Shown piece after piece: positions 1 to 9,417 of a stretch of 64,000 nucleotides of DNA. The stretch is from Actinoplanes lobatus (GTDB taxonomy: Bacteria; Actinomycetota; Actinomycetes; Mycobacteriales; Micromonosporaceae): positions 10,288,501-10,352,500 of the forward strand of contig NZ_JACHNC010000001.1 in the NCBI RefSeq assembly GCF_014205215.1, given 5' to 3'. The position numbers and the translations under genes are program-made. Numbering within the stretch: the stretch's first letter is position 1; each line of letters opens with the position of its first letter. The notes below the pieces were generated by a model, which saw nothing but the letters and a program-made list of their open reading frames with translations, searched no databases and was not told where the DNA came from.

Positions 1-464
1 AACAGTTCGCCCAGTCCGGGCGCCAGCGCCGCGGCGTGGTCACCGGTTTCGAGTTCCCATCCGGGTGGGAGTCCCTGCTGCCAGTAGACGACGGCGCCGT
101 CGCCTTCGGTGTCCACATAGAATCGGTCGAGGTATTCGAATCCGCCGAACGGCAGGTACCGCAGCTTTGCCGATCCGGCCAGCTCGGTCTCGTGGTCGAT
201 CCATCCCCACAGGTCGTGATAGCCGTCGTGGGAACCGAACACCTCGCTGAACGAGACGGGCGCGTCCAGGTCGTAGTCGAGTCGGCCGCCGAATGCGCTC
301 CGCCACAGTGCGACCAGTTCCACCGGAATGGTTCCGGAACACCGGGCCGCCACGGCCGCGAGGGTTTCGGCGTCGATCGGCGGTTCCGCTTCGGTGATGA
401 TCCGGTTCGCGAAAACCACGATCCCGGCTTCGGCGGCGGTTTCTTGGTCTCTTTCGCTCAGCAC
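1..464 (-). CDS. SMI1/KNR4 (SUKH)-like protein, 3' end outside window
   Basis: The reading frame starts at a GTG at 464, preceded by GAGAGAG about 8 nt upstream, and stays open for 154 codons to the left edge, so the C-terminus is missing. The translation has SUKH hallmarks: IPVELVALWRSAFGG near residue 47 (the usual IP..L..LY...NGG start), then LRYLPFGGFEYLDRFYVDT and a VVYWQQGLPPGWEL strand. SUKH proteins often act as immunity proteins against polymorphic toxins, but many are of unknown role. No toxin gene is visible here. The gene downstream on the same strand lies outside the window. The family call is from motif recognition only. Confidence 0.72.
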   Translation of the reverse strand, partial: MLSERDQETAAEAGIVVFANRIITEAEPPIDAETLAAVAARCSGTIPVELVALWRSAFGGRLDYDLDAPVSFSEVFGSHDGYHDLWGWIDHETELAGSAKLRYLPFGGFEYLDRFYVDTEGDGAVVYWQQGLPPGWELETGDHAAALAPGLGEL

Positions 465-633
465 GGGGCCACTCTCTCAAATTCATCACCCCTTTTCTGG
501 TACGGGACTGGCAATTCCGCCATATTTGCCCCGTTCCCGGAAGCTCCCGGCGATCATCTGCCGGGGCGCGCCCGTGCGGCCGCATCCGGGCTCAGCTGCC
601 GAAACAGGCCGCGAAACAACGGGCCGGGCTACC

Positions 634-1050
634 TCAGCAGGCCGCGATCACCGCGGCCGGCAGTCCGGAGGCCTGGCAGCCGTACCATCTCTGCTGGTAT
701 CCGTCGACCTTGACGGTGAGGGAGTCGGAGGAGTCGGCGTACCGGAGCAGTTCGATGGTGCCGGTGGTCCCCCAGACCGGATATTTCAGGTTGATCGTCG
801 ACTCGGACACCTCGAAGGTGAAGGTTTTCTGGCTCTGTACCGGCCACGCGGTCTGGCTGGGTAGATAGCTTGTCGAATACCCGCTGCCGGTGTCGGAGTC
901 GAAATGCCAGATCAGCGACGGGGTGAACTGGTCGCCTCCCGGCTGGTACCAGGTTTCGCTGTCGCTGTCGGCGCTGGCCGGTGCAGCGATCAGCAGGCTC
1001 GCGAGAAATCCCGCCAGAACCGCCATCCGCCTGATCGTCGCCGTTCCCAT
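634..1050 (-). CDS. Small secreted protein, unrecognised
   Basis: 138 residues from the ATG at 1050; an upstream in-frame ATG (1098) would put 16 non-hydrophobic residues before the signal peptide. A GGAAGGCGGGG stretch lies just upstream. The first 27 residues form a clear Sec signal (Arg-Arg, hydrophobic core AVLAGFLASLLIAA, cleavage near ASA-DS). The mature part is about 110 residues, rich in Ser, Thr, Tyr and Trp, probably all beta, with two cysteines near the C-terminus (YGCQASGLPAAVIAAC) that could pair. I do not recognise a family. It sits 169 bp upstream of the SUKH-like gene on the same strand; whether the two are linked is unknown. Confidence 0.7.
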   Translation of the reverse strand: MGTATIRRMAVLAGFLASLLIAAPASADSDSETWYQPGGDQFTPSLIWHFDSDTGSGYSTSYLPSQTAWPVQSQKTFTFEVSESTINLKYPVWGTTGTIELLRYADSSDSLTVKVDGYQQRWYGCQASGLPAAVIAAC

Positions 1051-1236
1051 GGCATCCCCGCCTTCCGTAGCCGATGCACACCACGGTATTCGCAGCATTA
1101 CCGACGGTGAACGGAATTCATTCCGGGGAGCGGTTCACGACCGTCCACCGGGTTACCGGCATTGCGATCACCGACCCGGATGTGGTGGCCGTTGCCGCAG
1201 CCGGGCCCGCAGCGGGCCTACGGCCTTGACCCGGCA

Positions 1237-1268
1237 GACGGCCGCCCCGAACCGGCGGGGCGGCCGTC
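1237..1268 (-). terminator. Hairpin terminator downstream of acyl-CoA dehydrogenase gene
   Basis: A perfect 13-bp stem (1237-1249 with 1256-1268) and a 6-nt loop lie about 50 nt beyond the stop of the minus-strand dehydrogenase gene. There is no clear U-run. A second short perfect dyad is at 1204-1218. The rest of 1051-1315 shows no gene. Confidence 0.6.
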
Positions 1269-1315
1269 GTTGTGGTTGTGGCGCGCGGTCACCCGTACCG
1301 GAAAGGGGTGGTTTT

Positions 1316-2440
1316 CTACAGGCCGTAGGTCTTGCCGATGATGTCGCGCTGGATTTCGCTGGTGCCGCCGTAGATCGTCGAAACCAGGGTGGCGCGGACG
1401 TGGCGTTCCATGTCGTATTCGGTGGCGTAGCCGTAGCCGCCCATCATCTGCATGCCGGCCAGCGCCACCTGGCGGGCGACCTCGGTGGTCTTGAGTTTGA
1501 CCATGGAGCTTTCGCGCGGGAGGACCTTGTGGGGGTCGCGGTCGGCGAGGGTGGCGACGCGGTGGACGAGCAGGCGGCAGCATTCGATCTCGGTGGCCAG
1601 ATCGGCGACGCGGTGGCGCAGGGCCTGGAAGGAGCCGACCGGGCGGCCGAACTGTTTGCGCTGCTTGATGAAGTCGAGGGCGTCGTCGAAGGCGCGCTGG
1701 GCGGTGCCGAGCATGAGGGCGGCGAGGATGAGGCGCTCGACGTTGAGGCCGGCCATGAGTTGCTGCCAGCCGCGGTCGACGGTGCCGACGACGGCGTCGG
1801 CGGGGACCACGACGTCGGTGAAGTAGAGGTCGTTGACCTCGCGGCCGCCCATCGTCTCGATGCCGCTGATCCGCAGGCCGGCGGCGTCGGTGGGGACCAG
1901 CAGCATGGTGAGGCCGTGGTGGTCGCCGGGGTGTCCTCCGGTGCGGGCGACCAGCAGGATGGCGTCGGCGATGTGGGCGTTGGAGCACCACGTCTTCTGG
2001 CCGTTGATGACGTAGCCGTCGTCGGTGAGCACGGCGCGGCAGGAGAGGTTGGCGACGTCGGAGCCGGCTTCCGGTTCGGACATGGCGATGGCGTAGACGC
2101 GGCCGGTGGCGAGGCCGCCGAGGACGGTCTTCTTCTGGGGTTCGCTGCCGGAGCGTTCGACGGCGGCGGCCACGATGGCGCTGGTGGTGAAGCCGCCGAC
2201 GGGGGCCTGGCCGTAGCCGACCTGTTCGAGGAAGAGGCAGGTGTCGACCATGCCGGCGCCGGCGCCGCCGTACTGGTCGGGGACGGTGACGCCGAGCCAG
2301 CCGAGGTCGGCCATCTTGCGGTAGATGTCGGGGTGGTGGGGGCCGTCGCCGCGCTGTTCGCGGGTGCCGGTCTCGCGCCGGCAGAAGTCGGCGACGGCGT
2401 CCACGAAAGCCCGCTGCTCATCCGTTAGATCGATGCTCAT
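1316..2440 (-). CDS. Acyl-CoA dehydrogenase
   Basis: 374 residues, full family length. It has the three-part fold: N-terminal helices (DLTDEQRAFVDAVADFC), middle beta domain with the flavin/substrate motif YAIAMSEPEAGSDVANL, and a C-terminal helical domain ending in MMGGYGYATEYDMERHVR and IYGGTSEIQRDIIGK. It oxidises an acyl-CoA to the 2-enoyl-CoA using FAD. The usual MCAD-type catalytic Glu in IYEGT is Gly here (IYGGT), as in many bacterial relatives, so the base position cannot be fixed by eye. It is divergent from the aldehyde dehydrogenase gene, and the region between them holds the TATCAAA repeat shared with the GntR locus. It probably belongs to one catabolic pathway with the next four genes; the substrate is unknown. 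Confidence 0.93.
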   Translation of the reverse strand: MSIDLTDEQRAFVDAVADFCRRETGTREQRGDGPHHPDIYRKMADLGWLGVTVPDQYGGAGAGMVDTCLFLEQVGYGQAPVGGFTTSAIVAAAVERSGSEPQKKTVLGGLATGRVYAIAMSEPEAGSDVANLSCRAVLTDDGYVINGQKTWCSNAHIADAILLVARTGGHPGDHHGLTMLLVPTDAAGLRISGIETMGGREVNDLYFTDVVVPADAVVGTVDRGWQQLMAGLNVERLILAALMLGTAQRAFDDALDFIKQRKQFGRPVGSFQALRHRVADLATEIECCRLLVHRVATLADRDPHKVLPRESSMVKLKTTEVARQVALAGMQMMGGYGYATEYDMERHVRATLVSTIYGGTSEIQRDIIGKTYGL

Positions 2441-2498
2441 GTCGTCACCTTCCGATGGTTTGTGCAGGTGGGGCGTAATGTTGACAGCGACCGTAACA

Positions 2499-2512
2499 TA
2501 TCAAATATCAAA
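2499..2512. promoter_or_regulatory. Candidate GntR operator, copy 1
   Basis: TATCAAATATCAAA, a tandem repeat of TATCAAA, lies between the divergent acyl-CoA dehydrogenase and aldehyde dehydrogenase genes, 23 nt before the ATG at 2535. The identical 14-mer occurs at 4635-4648 beside the GntR gene. Both sites are A/T islands in very GC-rich DNA. Confidence 0.6.
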
Positions 2513-2534
2513 TTTTCAGCGTCGGGAGTTCGCC

Positions 2535-3971
2535 ATGGGCACTGTCTTGCGCTCCTACTCACCCGGCACCACGGACGTCGTCGGGGAGTACCCGTTCGCC
2601 GATTCCGAGGCTGTCCGGGCCGCCGTCGACCGGGCTCGGGACGCCGCCCGCTGGTGGGGTGGCCTGAGCTTCAAGGAGCGCCGGGTGCGCCTGCTCGCCT
2701 GGAAGCGGGCGATCGCCACCCGGATCGAGGAACTGGCCGCACTGGTGTCGGCGGAGACCGGGAAACCGGTCGACGACGCCGTCCTGGAGGTGATGCTCGC
2801 GGTCGAGCATCTGGACTGGGCGGCCCGCAGCGCCGGCAAGGTGCTGGGCCGGCGGAAGGTGCCGTCCGGGATGCTGGCGGCCAACCATGCGGCGACCCTG
2901 GAGTACCTGCCGCTCGGTGTGGTCGGGGTGATCGGGCCGTGGAACTATCCGGTCTACACGCCGCTGGGCTCAGTGTCGTACGCGCTGGCCGCCGGCAACG
3001 CGGTCGTGTTCAAGCCGAGCGAGCACACCCCGGGCACCGGGCAGTGGCTGGCCGAGGCGTGGCCGGGTGAGCAGCCGGTGCTCCAGGCCGTGGTGGGCGA
3101 CGGCACGACCGGGGCGGCCCTGTGCTGGTCCGGAGTGGACAAGATCGCGTTCACCGGGTCGGCGGCGACCGCCCGCAAGGTGATGGCGGCCTGCGCGGAG
3201 ACGCTGACGCCGCTGGTGGTGGAGGGCGGCGGCAAGGACGCGCTGATCGTGGCGGCCGACGCCGACCTGGACGCGGCGGCGCGGGCGGCGGCGTTCGGCG
3301 GGTTCGGCAACTCCGGGCAGACGTGCGCGGGCGTGGAGCGGGTGTACGTGGTCCGGTCCGTCTACGAGGACTTCCTGAACCGGTTACAGAAGCTGGCCGA
3401 GTCGGCGTCGTACGGCCCGATGACCACCCCGGAGCAGCCGGCGATCGTCCTGTCGCACGTGGAGGACGCGCTGGCCCGCGGCGGCCGGGCCATCGTCGGC
3501 GGGCCGGAGTCGGTGCAGGGCGCCCGGATCGCGCCGGTCGTACTGGCCGACGTGCCGGAGGACTCGACGGCGGTGACCGAGGAGACGTTCGGCCCGACGC
3601 TGGTGGTGAACCCGGTCGCCGACCTCGACGAGGCGGTCCGCCGGGCGAACGCGGTGAAGTACGGCCTGGCCGCGTCGATCTTCTCGAAGGACGGGCACGC
3701 GGCGGCCGGCATCGCGCGGCGGCTGCGGACCGGGGCGGCGTCGATCAACGCGGTGCTGGGGTTCGCCGGGGTGCCGTCACTGCCGTTCGGCGGGGTGGGC
3801 GACTCCGGGTTCGGCCGCATCCACGGGGCGGACGGGCTGCGCGAGTTCTCCCGGGCGCAGTCGGTGACCCGGCAGCGCTTTCACGCGCCGCTGGATCTGA
3901 TGCGGCTGGACCGGGATCCGAAGGTGATGGCGCGGGCGGTGAAGCTCTTCCGGATGCGCCACGGACGTTAG
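2535..3971 (+). CDS. NAD(P)-dependent aldehyde dehydrogenase
   Basis: 478 residues from the ATG at 2535, with GGGAG a few bases upstream; longer versions of the frame run back through the divergent promoter. ALDH landmarks in order: VIGPWNYPVY (cofactor/oxyanion Asn), KPSEHTPGT, IAFTGSAATAR, the general-base Glu in VVEGGGKDALI, the nucleophile in NSGQTCAGVERVYV, and EETFGPTL near the C-terminus. It oxidises an aldehyde to the acid, in the cytosol. It is transcribed away from the acyl-CoA dehydrogenase and converges on the GntR gene, the two stop codons overlapping by 4 bp. It likely handles an aldehyde produced by the LLM or MpaB-like oxygenase. Substrate unknown. Confidence 0.93.
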   Translation: MGTVLRSYSPGTTDVVGEYPFADSEAVRAAVDRARDAARWWGGLSFKERRVRLLAWKRAIATRIEELAALVSAETGKPVDDAVLEVMLAVEHLDWAARSAGKVLGRRKVPSGMLAANHAATLEYLPLGVVGVIGPWNYPVYTPLGSVSYALAAGNAVVFKPSEHTPGTGQWLAEAWPGEQPVLQAVVGDGTTGAALCWSGVDKIAFTGSAATARKVMAACAETLTPLVVEGGGKDALIVAADADLDAAARAAAFGGFGNSGQTCAGVERVYVVRSVYEDFLNRLQKLAESASYGPMTTPEQPAIVLSHVEDALARGGRAIVGGPESVQGARIAPVVLADVPEDSTAVTEETFGPTLVVNPVADLDEAVRRANAVKYGLAASIFSKDGHAAAGIARRLRTGAASINAVLGFAGVPSLPFGGVGDSGFGRIHGADGLREFSRAQSVTRQRFHAPLDLMRLDRDPKVMARAVKLFRMRHGR

Positions 3972-4600
3972 CCGCCCCAGATGCCCAGGCCGTCGAGGTG
4001 TTTGACCAGGCGCTCCGCCCCATCGGTGAAGTGCCTGGTCATCGCGGTGCGGGCGCCGGCCGCGTCGGCTTCGGCGAAGGCGGTGAGCAGCGCCTCGTGG
4101 TCGGTGCGCATGCCGTCGCGCCAGCCGGGGTCGGCGGAGTAGACGCGGGCCGGGGTGTAGCGGGTGGCGGTGCGCAGGAACCAGCTGAGCTTGCGGGAGT
4201 GGGCCATCCGGTTCACGGCGCGGTGGAACTCGTACTCGTACGTCTCGACGTCGGCGGCGCGGCGGGCGCGGGCCACCTTGGCATGCGCCACCCGCAGCTC
4301 GGCCAGCTGGGCCTCGCCGATCGCGACGGCCACCCGGGCGGCCAGCTCACCGGCGATGTCGCCCTGCAACTGGAAGACGTCGAGAATGTCCTGCCGGGAC
4401 AGTGGGGCCACCACATATCCTTTGCGCGGCTCCAGGATGACCATGTCCTCGCCGCGCAGTGTCAGCAATGCCTCCCGGACCGGGGTGATACTGACCCCGA
4501 GGCCGGCGGCGACCTCCTCGAGCCTGATGCGGGCGCCGGGGCGAAGGTCTCCGGACATGATCCTGGTCCGCAGTGCGGATGCGACCTCTTCGGAGAGCAT
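3968..4600 (-). CDS. GntR-family regulator, FCD (FadR) subfamily
   Basis: 210 residues. The N-terminal winged helix covers about residues 1-65 (ALRTRIMSGDLRPGARI, VSITPVREALLTLRGE, EPRKGYVVAPL). The C-terminal FCD helical domain carries metal- or ligand-site residues in YEFHRAVNRMAH and the late TDHEALLTAF and MTRHF histidines. GAGAGG precedes the ATG at 4600. It sits between the aldehyde dehydrogenase and LLM genes and is divergent from the latter. The 14-bp element at 4635-4648 in its own promoter region, repeated at 2499-2512, suggests it controls itself and both flanking transcription units. FCD regulators usually respond to an organic acid or acyl compound. Confidence 0.92.
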   Translation of the reverse strand: MLSEEVASALRTRIMSGDLRPGARIRLEEVAAGLGVSITPVREALLTLRGEDMVILEPRKGYVVAPLSRQDILDVFQLQGDIAGELAARVAVAIGEAQLAELRVAHAKVARARRAADVETYEYEFHRAVNRMAHSRKLSWFLRTATRYTPARVYSADPGWRDGMRTDHEALLTAFAEADAAGARTAMTRHFTDGAERLVKHLDGLGIWGG

Positions 4601-4634
4601 GTCCGTCTACCTCTCGCTTTATCAGGCTTCACCG

Positions 4635-4648
4635 TATCAAATATCAAA
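4635..4648. promoter_or_regulatory. Candidate GntR operator, copy 2
   Basis: TATCAAATATCAAA in the 67-bp gap between the divergent GntR and LLM-oxidoreductase genes, identical to 2499-2512 and in the same orientation relative to the plus-strand gene. In both places it lies 19-23 nt ahead of the start codon, where it could overlap the promoter core. Confidence 0.62.
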
Positions 4649-4667
4649 AAACACGGGAGGTTCGACG

Positions 4668-5681
4668 ATGCGCCTGGCAACGACACTGATGTATGCGGGA
4701 GACCCGCGGACGACCGCGGACGAGGTGGCCGGCTGGGAGCGGGCGGGCCTCGACATCCTGTGGGTGGCGGAGGCGTACGGGTTCGACGCTCCCACGATCA
4801 TGGGCTATCTCGCGGCGAAGACCGAGCGGGTGCAGATCGGCTCGGCGATCCTGCCGATCTATTCGCGTACGCCGGCGCTGCTCGCGCAGACAGCGGCCGG
4901 TCTGGACGCGATGTCCGGCGGCCGGGCCATCCTCGGCCTGGGCGCGTCCGGGCCGCAGGTCGTGGAGGGCTGGCACGGCGTGCCCTACGACAAACCGATC
5001 GGCCGGACCCGGGAGATCATCGAGATCTGCCGGGCGATCTGGCGGCGCGAGGTGATCGACCACGACGGCCTCTACCGGATGCCGCTGCCCGGCGGCCTCG
5101 GCAAGCCGCTGAAGATCCTCACCCACCCGGTGCGCGACCGGATCCCGGTCTACGTGGCGTCGCTCGGCGCGGCCAACGTACGGATGACCGCCGAGCTCGC
5201 CGACGGCTGGCTGCCGTTCCTCTACATCCCGGAACGCGCCGCCGACGTGTGGGGCAAGCCGCTGGCCGAGGGCACGGCAAAACGAGACGCCGACCTGGCG
5301 CCGCTGGAGGTGGTGGCCGGCGGCCCGCTGGCGATCGGCGACGACGTCACCGGTCTGCGGGATCTGGCCCGGCCGATCGTCGCCCTGTACGTCGGCGGGA
5401 TGGGCGCCAAGGGCCGCAACTTCTACCACGACGTGGTCAGCCGGTACGGGTTCGAGGCCGCCGCCGACCGCATTCAGGAGCTGTACCTGTCCGGACACAA
5501 ACAGGAGGCGGCGGCCGCGGTTCCCGACGAGCTGCTGGAGCTGACCAGCCTGATCGGCCCGGAGTCGTACGTCCGGGACCGGATCGCCGCGTACAAGGAG
5601 GCCGGAGTGACCGTGCTGAACGTGATCCCGTTCGGTGACCCGCTGCGCCAGATCGCCCGTGTGAAGGAGTTGATCAGCTGA
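4668..5681 (+). CDS. LLM-class F420-dependent oxidoreductase
   Basis: 337 residues from the ATG at 4668, with GGGAGG 7 nt upstream. It is a luciferase-like TIM barrel: GWERAGLDILWVAEAYGFDA, VQIGSAILPIYSRTPALLAQTAAGLDAMSGGR, LGLGASGPQVVEGWHG, then IPVYVASLGAANVRMTAELADGW and the late GPESYVRDRIAAYKEAGV. This pattern is typical of the F420-using branch in actinobacteria rather than the FMN luciferases; the cofactor is inferred from that similarity. It is transcribed with the MpaB-like gene, one base apart. Probably an oxidation or reduction step in the GntR-controlled pathway; substrate unknown. Confidence 0.9.
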   Translation: MRLATTLMYAGDPRTTADEVAGWERAGLDILWVAEAYGFDAPTIMGYLAAKTERVQIGSAILPIYSRTPALLAQTAAGLDAMSGGRAILGLGASGPQVVEGWHGVPYDKPIGRTREIIEICRAIWRREVIDHDGLYRMPLPGGLGKPLKILTHPVRDRIPVYVASLGAANVRMTAELADGWLPFLYIPERAADVWGKPLAEGTAKRDADLAPLEVVAGGPLAIGDDVTGLRDLARPIVALYVGGMGAKGRNFYHDVVSRYGFEAAADRIQELYLSGHKQEAAAAVPDELLELTSLIGPESYVRDRIAAYKEAGVTVLNVIPFGDPLRQIARVKELIS

Positions 5682-5682
5682 G

Positions 5683-6600
5683 ATGGGCCGTTTCGACCTG
5701 GCGAGACGCATCGCCGCGCTGGACCCCGAGAAGGACCACCTGGAGATCTACCAGATCTCCTCCGGACAGGAGTTCCCCTGGGACTACACCCGGGCGCTGG
5801 AGTTCGCCCTGTTCCGCACCTACTGCGTGCCGAGCATCTCGAAGCTGCTCGCGGCGACCGGCGAGTTCCGGGACAGAGCACAGCGACGGTACGACGACAC
5901 GGCGCTGCTGATGGCGGAGATGGCGGCGCACGGCTACGACTCGGACCGCGGCCGGGAGGCGCTGAAGGTGGTGAACCGGGCGCACGGCCGCTATGCGATC
6001 AGCAACGACGACATGCTGTACGTGCTGTCGACGTTCATCTACGACCCGATCGACTGGATCACCCGCTACGGCTGGCGGCCGCTGCACTCCAACGAGAAGC
6101 TGGCGGCCTACTTCTACTACCGCGAGGTCGGCAAGCGGATGGGGATCAAGGACATCCCGCAGACCTTTCCGGATTTCCGGAACTTCAAGGATTCGTACGA
6201 GGAGAGGCACTTCGTCTATTCGGACACCAACCGTGAGATCGGGGAGTACACGGTCGGCCTGTTCGCGGGCTGGTTCCCCGCCCCGATGAGGCCGGCCGTG
6301 CGCCTGGGGGTCCGCGGGATGCTCGACGACCGGATGCTGCGGGCGTTCGGGTTCGAGCCGGCGCCCGCGTGGGTCGGCGCCCTGGCCGGGGCCGGTCTGA
6401 AAGCCCGCGCCGGGGCGCTGCGGTTCTTCCCGCCGCGCCGCGAGTCGGTGCTCGGCAACCCGAAGAGCAACCACACGTACCCGGGTTATCCGACCGGTTA
6501 CCGGCCCTCGGACCTGGGTGCGCCGCCTCCGCCGGACGATCTGCCGGAGGAGCTGCGGCGGCCATCACGTCAGGACCAGGGGAATATTGACATGGCCTGA
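5683..6600 (+). CDS. MpaB/rubber-oxygenase-like (DUF2236) oxygenase
   Basis: 305 residues, starting one base after the LLM stop codon (TGAgATG), so translation is probably coupled. The central region YTRALEFALFRTYCVPSI, RYDDTALLMAEMAAHGYDS, VNRAHGRYAISNDDMLYVL, IDWITRYGWRPL and YFYYREVGKRMGI fits the MpaB/Lcp domain, a helical b-type haem oxygenase fold. The His in NRAHGRY is a candidate haem ligand. The C-terminal tail is Pro-rich. MpaB in mycophenolate synthesis cleaves an isoprenoid chain and Lcp cleaves rubber. Together with the aldehyde and acyl-CoA dehydrogenases this suggests oxidative cleavage of a long or branched chain; that link is inference. Confidence 0.82.
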   Translation: MGRFDLARRIAALDPEKDHLEIYQISSGQEFPWDYTRALEFALFRTYCVPSISKLLAATGEFRDRAQRRYDDTALLMAEMAAHGYDSDRGREALKVVNRAHGRYAISNDDMLYVLSTFIYDPIDWITRYGWRPLHSNEKLAAYFYYREVGKRMGIKDIPQTFPDFRNFKDSYEERHFVYSDTNREIGEYTVGLFAGWFPAPMRPAVRLGVRGMLDDRMLRAFGFEPAPAWVGALAGAGLKARAGALRFFPPRRESVLGNPKSNHTYPGYPTGYRPSDLGAPPPPDDLPEELRRPSRQDQGNIDMA

Positions 6601-6669
6601 CGCATTGCTGACCTTCGATCCCTGGGGGTTTGCTGTGAGCACTGTCTTCCCCAGATCCGGAGGTCGTTC

Positions 6670-7932
6670 ATGAGACGACGGTCCTTCGCGGTGCTCGCCG
6701 CGGTCGCGATGTGCGCGACCGCGGCGATCAGCGCCTCCTCCCCCGCCACCGCCGAGACGGTGCCCGACCCCGCCGGCGAGTACGAGATCTACGACGTCCG
6801 CACGCTGGCCCAGCGCAACACGATCACCCGTACCGGTGTGGCGATCGACGACATCGAACACGGTGTCGCGACGGTGACCGCCACCGGCGCCGAGGTGTCC
6901 CGGCTCAAGCGGCTCGGCTTCACCATCGAACCGGTGCTGCGCACGCTCGACTTCCCGCCCGCCGACTCGGCCTACCACAACTACGCCGAGACGATCGCCC
7001 AGATCAACTCGGTGGTGGCCGCGTACCCGGCGATCGCCAGCAAGCGGGTGCTCGGCACGTCGTACGAGGGCCGGCAGATCGTGGCCGTGAAGATCTCCGA
7101 CAACGTGGGCACCGACGAGTCCGAGCCCGAGGTGCTGTACGACGCCAACCACCACGCCCGTGAGCACCTGACCGTGGAGCAGGCGCTCTACCTGCTCGGC
7201 CAGTTCACCGGGTCGTACGCCACCGACACCCGAATCAAGAACATTGTGGACACCCGGGAGATCTGGATCGTCCCGATGGTCAACCCGGACGGCGTCGAAT
7301 ACGACATCGCCACCGGCAGCTACCGGTCGTGGCGCAAGAACCGGCAGCCCAACAGCGGTTCCAGCTACGTCGGCACCGACCTGAACCGCAACTACAGCTA
7401 CAACTGGGGCTGCTGCGGCGGCTCGTCCGGCACCACGTCGTCGGCCACCTACCGCGGTCCGTCCGCGTTCTCGGCGCCGGAGACCCGGGTCATCCGGGAC
7501 TTCGTCAACAGCCGGGTCGTCGGCGGGGTGCAGCAGATCAAGGCGGCCATCGACTTCCACTCCTACTCGCAGCTGGTGCTGTGGCCGTACGGGCACACCA
7601 CGGCGAACACCGCCACCGGCATGAACGCCGACCAGGCCAACACGTTCGCCACGCTGGGCCGGCAGTTCGCGGCCACCAACGGCTACACCCCGCAGCAGTC
7701 CAGCGACCTCTACATCACCGACGGTGACTCGCTTGACTGGCTGTGGGGCGTGCACAAGATCTTCGCGTACACCTTCGAGCTGTACCCCGGCAGCTCCGGC
7801 GGTGGCGGCTTCTACCCGCCGGCCAGCGTGATCCCGGCGCAGACCTCCCGCAACCGGGAGGCGGCGCTGCTGCTGGCGGAGGCGGCGGACTGCCCCTACA
7901 AGGTGATCAACAAGCAGTCCACGTACTGCTGA
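6670..7932 (+). CDS. Secreted zinc carboxypeptidase (M14)
   Basis: 420 residues with a Sec signal ([20 protein letters not shown], cleavage near ATA-ET) and GGAGG 6 nt before the ATG. A propeptide-like stretch of about 80 residues precedes the catalytic domain. Zinc-binding HHAREH supplies the first His and Glu, and [17 protein letters not shown] supplies the third ligand. [11 protein letters not shown] carries the substrate-binding Asn-Arg, and FELYPG holds the general-base Glu near the end. It removes C-terminal residues from extracellular peptides. It has its own hairpin terminator and is followed by a secreted trypsin, forming a small exoprotease group. Confidence 0.95.
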   Translation: MRRRSFAVLAAVAMCATAAISASSPATAETVPDPAGEYEIYDVRTLAQRNTITRTGVAIDDIEHGVATVTATGAEVSRLKRLGFTIEPVLRTLDFPPADSAYHNYAETIAQINSVVAAYPAIASKRVLGTSYEGRQIVAVKISDNVGTDESEPEVLYDANHHAREHLTVEQALYLLGQFTGSYATDTRIKNIVDTREIWIVPMVNPDGVEYDIATGSYRSWRKNRQPNSGSSYVGTDLNRNYSYNWGCCGGSSGTTSSATYRGPSAFSAPETRVIRDFVNSRVVGGVQQIKAAIDFHSYSQLVLWPYGHTTANTATGMNADQANTFATLGRQFAATNGYTPQQSSDLYITDGDSLDWLWGVHKIFAYTFELYPGSSGGGGFYPPASVIPAQTSRNREAALLLAEAADCPYKVINKQSTYC

Positions 7933-8853
<921 letters not shown>

Positions 8854-8876
8854 CCGGCCCTCCCGTTCCCCACGCT

Positions 8877-8910
8877 CCGGGCGCCCGCCGTTCATCCGGC
8901 GGGCGCCCGG
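8877..8910 (+). terminator. Terminator of the trypsin gene
   Basis: Perfect 14-bp stem (8877-8890 with 8897-8910), loop TTCATC, 23 nt after the stop codon and followed by GTGTTTG. It directly abuts the next gene. Confidence 0.85.
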
Positions 8911-8925
8911 GTGTTTGCTGGGGGG

Positions 8926-9417
8926 ATGACGATCAAGCCCACCCGGACACTGGAGCCGGACCGGCTCGCGGAGCGGGTCCTCAATCTGTTCGCGTCGCTG
9001 AACATGTGTGTGCTGGCCACCAGTGACCCGGACGGGGCGCCGCACGCCACCCCGGTCCGCTACTTCTCTCGGGACTTCACGCTGGTCTTCACGGCGCTCG
9101 GCAGCTCGCCGAAGATCCGGAACCTGCGGGCCGACCCGCGGATCTCGGCCGGGGTCTTCGCGCCGCTCGCCGGGCCGGAGAGCAGCCGTGGGGCGCAGCT
9201 CTTCGGGACCGCGCGGGTGCTGGCGCCCGGCGATCCCGGCTTCGACGAGCACTGGGCGATCGTCAGCCCGCGGATCGACGAGGCCGAACGCGCCAGTTTC
9301 CTCGCCGACCCGTCACGCTGTGTGCTCGGGGTGATCAGCCCGGACCGGATCGTCTACACCGATCACTGGCTCAAACGGGACGGGTACGCGCCCCGTCAGA
9401 CTCTGAAGCTCTCCTGA
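8926..9417 (+). CDS. Pyridoxamine-5'-phosphate-oxidase-like flavin (split-barrel) protein
   Basis: 163 residues from the ATG at 8926. An in-frame GTG at 8911 lies in the tail of the preceding terminator, and neither start has a well-placed ribosome site, so the start is uncertain. PPOX features: FASLNMCVLATSDPDGAPHATPVRYFSRDFTLVF, SPKIRNLRADPRISAGVF and GTARVLAPGD. Members bind FMN, F420 or haem; which one cannot be told here. The last 47 bp overlap the convergent hydrolase gene, so the two 3' ends share sequence. Confidence 0.8.
   Translation: MTIKPTRTLEPDRLAERVLNLFASLNMCVLATSDPDGAPHATPVRYFSRDFTLVFTALGSSPKIRNLRADPRISAGVFAPLAGPESSRGAQLFGTARVLAPGDPGFDEHWAIVSPRIDEAERASFLADPSRCVLGVISPDRIVYTDHWLKRDGYAPRQTLKLS

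Noticed and set aside
36-713. Plus-strand gene at the left edge
   Set aside because: It reads through the antisense of the SUKH-like gene and its promoter, and its translation has no domain or ribosome site.
8911-8925. GTG start for the PPOX protein
   Set aside because: It lies immediately after the right arm of the preceding terminator and adds only five residues; ATG at 8926 is preferred, though not proven.
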